Below are positions 7,121-7,449 of a stretch of DNA of 7,449 nt, one piece after another (the stretch's first letter is position 1; every line of letters begins with the position of its first letter). The stretch is from an uncultured Terrimonas sp. GTDB lineage: Bacteria; Bacteroidota; Bacteroidia; Chitinophagales; Chitinophagaceae. The position numbers were made by a program, and so were the translations under genes. The stretch is from the NCBI GenBank assembly GCA_946886925.1, contig CAMPJQ010000126.1, positions 1 to 7,449 of the forward strand, given 5' to 3'. Below the pieces are notes generated by a model, which made no database searches, was not told where the DNA came from, and was given only the letters and a program-made list of their open reading frames with translations.

Positions 7121-7149
7121 CTTACATAAAAAAATTCTTTATATGTAAG
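7121..7149. repeat. 29-bp imperfect inverted repeat, possible operator or hairpin
   Basis: The arms are 7121-7132 (CTTACATAAAAA) and 7138-7149 (TTTATATGTAAG), matching at 11 of 12 positions (mismatch 7129/7141) around a five-base centre. The outer eight bases, CTTACATA and TATGTAAG, are perfect and their centres are 21 bp apart, about two helical turns. That spacing suits a dimeric DNA-binding protein. No T-run follows, which argues against a terminator for + strand transcription. Its regulator, if any, is unknown; the sequence differs from the dyad at 1-22. Confidence 0.35.
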
Positions 7150-7252
7150 AAAAACTCATTATATTCACCTAATCTGTTTACAGAACTTTCGATTACAGGT
7201 ATACTCGTTTTTCCCTTCTATCAGGACCCTTTTTGAACTTATCCATCTTATT

Positions 7253-7280
7253 TTGAAGTCTGATTATCCTTCTATTTTAT
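7253..7280 (+). promoter_or_regulatory. Weak candidate promoter for the downstream lipoprotein gene
   Basis: TTG at 7253-7255 is followed after 17 bases by TATTTTAT at 7273-7280, a partial match to the Bacteroidota -7 element TAnnTTTG. A start near 7287 would give a short A/T-rich leader before the ATG at 7301. The match is imperfect and the spacing slightly short, so this is only a suggestion. Confidence 0.2.
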
Positions 7281-7300
7281 CAACCTTAAAATAATTTACA

Positions 7301-7449
7301 ATGAAAAAAAATTTCTTTTTGCTGACCGTTGTATTGGTATTACTGAGTTTTTCAAGCTGCAAAAAAGTTTGGGATTATGTCAAAGATCATCCTAATGGCA
7401 CAGCGGATAATTGCAGGATCGAGAATATATATTTTACCCAGTATTATTA
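7301..7449 (+). CDS. Hypothetical lipoprotein, 5' part only (runs off the window)
   Basis: Forty-nine codons are visible before the window ends. MKKNFF followed by LLTVVLVLL and SFSSCKK is a lipoprotein signal peptide: a lysine-rich start, a hydrophobic core and a predicted lipidated Cys20. The Phe at -3 is looser than the E. coli lipobox but acceptable in Bacteroidota. The mature protein begins CKKVWDYVKDHPNG and has a second Cys at residue 38; I do not recognise the family. There is no acidic run after the Cys of the kind that directs surface export. The ATG at 7301 follows an A/T-rich leader (AATTTACA) without a Shine-Dalgarno sequence. The 314-base gap with its own inverted repeats suggests a separate transcription unit, so a link to the efflux system should not be assumed. 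The total length is unknown. Confidence 0.8.
   Translation, partial: MKKNFFLLTVVLVLLSFSSCKKVWDYVKDHPNGTADNCRIENIYFTQYY

Larger units (their letters stand above)
6987..7300 (+). other. 314-base intergenic region
   Basis: This region separates the efflux operon from the next lipoprotein gene. It becomes distinctly AT-rich after about 7075. It contains an A-tract/T-tract hairpin (7079-7110), a 29-bp imperfect dyad (7121-7149) and a weak candidate promoter (7253-7280), each listed separately. The only open frame worth naming is a 20-codon one at 7050-7112, without supporting evidence. No tRNA, riboswitch or known small RNA is recognisable. The first 90 bases after the permease stop show nothing I can assign. 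Confidence 0.6.

Noticed and set aside
1..7449. Defence system, CRISPR array, toxin-antitoxin pair or mobile element
   Set aside because: No nuclease, transposase, integrase, regularly spaced repeats or small paired genes are visible; every gene of the operon is accounted for by a regulated tripartite ABC exporter.

Overview
The window looks like a stretch of a Bacteroidota chromosome. I would guess a Chitinophagaceae- or Sphingobacteriales-type organism, but no marker gene confirms it. Support comes from the moderately AT-rich base composition, the absence of recognisable Shine-Dalgarno sequences before any gene, A/T-rich leaders before the start codons, and two lipoproteins with short Bacteroidota-style signal peptides. 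All convincing genes lie on the + strand; I found no RNA genes, insertion sequences, phage genes or CRISPR repeats.

Layout. Positions 1-59 form a leader with a candidate promoter and an imperfect 22-bp dyad. A seven-gene cluster that reads as one operon follows: a TetR-family regulator (60-692), a TolC-type outer-membrane factor (710-1984), an HlyD/YbhG-type lipoprotein adaptor (2001-2951), two separate ABC ATPases (3039-3992 and 4002-4745) and two ABC-2 type permeases (4762-5868 and 5865-6986). Gaps are 9-17 bases and the permeases overlap by 4 bases; the one looser joint is 87 bases between the adaptor and the first ATPase. Positions 6987-7300 are non-coding and hold two inverted repeats. 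The window ends inside a new lipoprotein gene of unknown function starting at 7301.

How it works together. The set resembles the E. coli ybiH(cecR)-ybhGFSR locus, with two differences: the tandem ATPase YbhF is represented by two genes, and a TolC-type channel gene is built in. The inferred machine has a permease heterodimer in the inner membrane, an ATPase heterodimer below it, a periplasmic adaptor and an outer-membrane exit duct, under the control of the TetR-like protein. The substrate cannot be read from the sequence; small toxic compounds are the default guess for such systems.

The most informative observation is that the two ATPases have complementary motif losses. The first has lost the Q-loop Gln and the H-loop His but keeps a perfect LSGGM signature. 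The second keeps Gln and His but has the aberrant signature LPLGW. Paired, they give one fully canonical and one degenerate ATP site. I regard the operon as a recognisable family rather than a wholly new system; the ATPase asymmetry and the candidate regulatory dyads are the parts worth testing.
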